Part shown: one piece after another, positions 63,434 through 64,000 of the stretch
How the letters are laid out: every line of letters starts with the position of its first letter
How positions within the stretch are numbered: position 1 is the stretch's first letter
Assembly (NCBI GenBank): GCA_963783195.1
Contig: CAWAMV010000004.1
Location: 1,240,001-1,304,000, forward strand
Length of the DNA: 64,000 nucleotides
Direction of reading: 5' to 3'
From: Croceibacterium_B sp963783195
GTDB taxonomy: Bacteria > Pseudomonadota > Alphaproteobacteria > Sphingomonadales > Sphingomonadaceae
Notes under the pieces: model-generated
What the model was told of the DNA's origin: nothing
The model's database searches: none
What the model saw: the letters and a program-made list of their open reading frames with translations, nothing else
Program-made: the position numbers and the translations under genes

Positions 63434-64000
63434 TCAGGCCGCTTCCTCGACCGCACCATCGGAAGCGACGTTTATCGGCGGAAGGCCGGCCGCGAGTGTG
63501 ATCTGCTCCAGATAATCGCGCACGTTCGCGGCCTTCTGGCCCTCGGCCAGAATGGGGCGGCCCGGCGGCTCCACGAAAACAGGGGTGATCGCCGCCTTCG
63601 GAAGTTTGCCCTGGCGGAAAGTCAGACGGCCAAGGAAGGCCAGTTTGGCTTCGGGATGGAATGGAGCGAGGTCGTATCCCTCGTCCGGTTCGAAGCCGAA
63701 CATCTCCTTGCGCCTGCGGGCCCATTCCGCGCGGGCGGGGTGGGCCTGTGCCGGCGAAAGTGCGCGCGTCACCACGCAGCCGTTCCCCAGGCCGTGAAAG
63801 ACCGGACGCCCGCGATGAAATTCGATGCCACGGACGATATGGGCATGGTGCGAGACCACCGCGTCGGCTCCTTGGTCTATCGCCAGGTGGGCGAGGGGCC
63901 GTTCATAGGGTTCCAGCATCGCAGGGGTGTGCACCCGTCCCTTGTGGAGGGCGACCAGCACGACGTCGGCCGTCTCGCGCGCCGCACCGATGTCCTCGGC
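63434..64000 (-). CDS. CapA-family metallophosphatase-like protein, N-terminal part beyond window
   Basis: At least 188 C-terminal residues are visible; the 5' end lies right of the window. The HKGRV segment, the RPLAHLAIDQGADAVVSHHAHIVRGIEFHRGRPVFHGLGN block and the late FLGRLTFRQGKLPKAAITPV fit the PGA_cap/CapA family, a calcineurin-like fold first known from poly-gamma-glutamate capsule loci. Many members lie in catabolic operons with unknown function. It is the earliest visible gene of the TRAP/CoA-transferase operon. Confidence 0.82.
   Translation of the reverse strand, partial: AEDIGAARETADVVLVALHKGRVHTPAMLEPYERPLAHLAIDQGADAVVSHHAHIVRGIEFHRGRPVFHGLGNGCVVTRALSPAQAHPARAEWARRRKEMFGFEPDEGYDLAPFHPEAKLAFLGRLTFRQGKLPKAAITPVFVEPPGRPILAEGQKAANVRDYLEQITLAAGLPPINVASDGAVEEAA

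Overview
The window is high-GC DNA from an alphaproteobacterium. The gene families point to Sphingomonadales, probably an Erythrobacteraceae- or Novosphingobium-like aerobe: hemC-hemD followed by a Mic60/HemX-like protein, the Anbu proteasome-like cluster, the alphaproteobacterial serC-serA pair, extensin-like and DUF6894 proteins. The lineage is inferred from content only; no rRNA, tRNA, CRISPR array or insertion sequence was seen.

Positions 1-15500 hold housekeeping and envelope genes. They are hemC (cut by the window edge), hemD, a mitofilin-like membrane protein, a UbiH-type hydroxylase, DsbD, a lipoprotein behind uvrB, a DUF3617 lipoprotein and an alpha/beta hydrolase. The Anbu operon follows (circularly permuted ATP-grasp, alpha-E, transglutaminase, proteasome-type protease), then a FixJ-like regulator with a degenerate receiver and an extensin-family lipoprotein. 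Positions 15500-28700 hold serC-serA behind a structured leader, hisZ, a metallo-beta-lactamase-fold protein, a retropepsin-like protein, a LytS/LytTR two-component pair, an L,D-transpeptidase divergent from a class-A-beta-lactamase-like lipoprotein, small proteins and a decayed phosphoesterase remnant.

Positions 28850-45580 are one tightly packed alpha-glucan/trehalose operon: glgE, treS fused to maltokinase, glgB, glgX, treZ, malQ, treY. It encodes the full TreS-Mak-GlgE-GlgB loop (trehalose to maltose to maltose-1-phosphate to branched glucan) and the return route by GlgX, TreY and TreZ. As given, glgE carries two frameshifts and treY one. A fourth interrupts uvrB, and all four have the same net +1 sign, which suggests sequence error or recent decay.

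Positions 45600-54100 hold two divergent Crp/Fnr regulators (one coupled to a DUF6894 protein), an SRPBCC-alcohol dehydrogenase pair behind a candidate general-stress (EcfG-type) promoter, an ABC-F ATPase, a tiny zinc-ribbon protein, an RluE/RsuA-type pseudouridine synthase and a JmjC/cupin ribosomal oxygenase.

Positions 54278-64000 (minus strand, continuing past the window) are the most unusual part. This dense operon encodes a CapA-like protein, a complete TRAP transporter (DctQ, DctM, lipoprotein DctP), two proteins of the 2-hydroxyacyl-CoA dehydratase/benzoyl-CoA reductase family, a tandem double-domain CaiB/BaiF CoA-transferase, a single-domain CaiB/BaiF CoA-transferase and an exported alpha/beta hydrolase. 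It reads as a system that releases, imports, CoA-activates and transforms an unknown carboxylic acid. The small dehydratase-like subunit appears to have lost its cluster cysteines, and no activator ATPase is visible.
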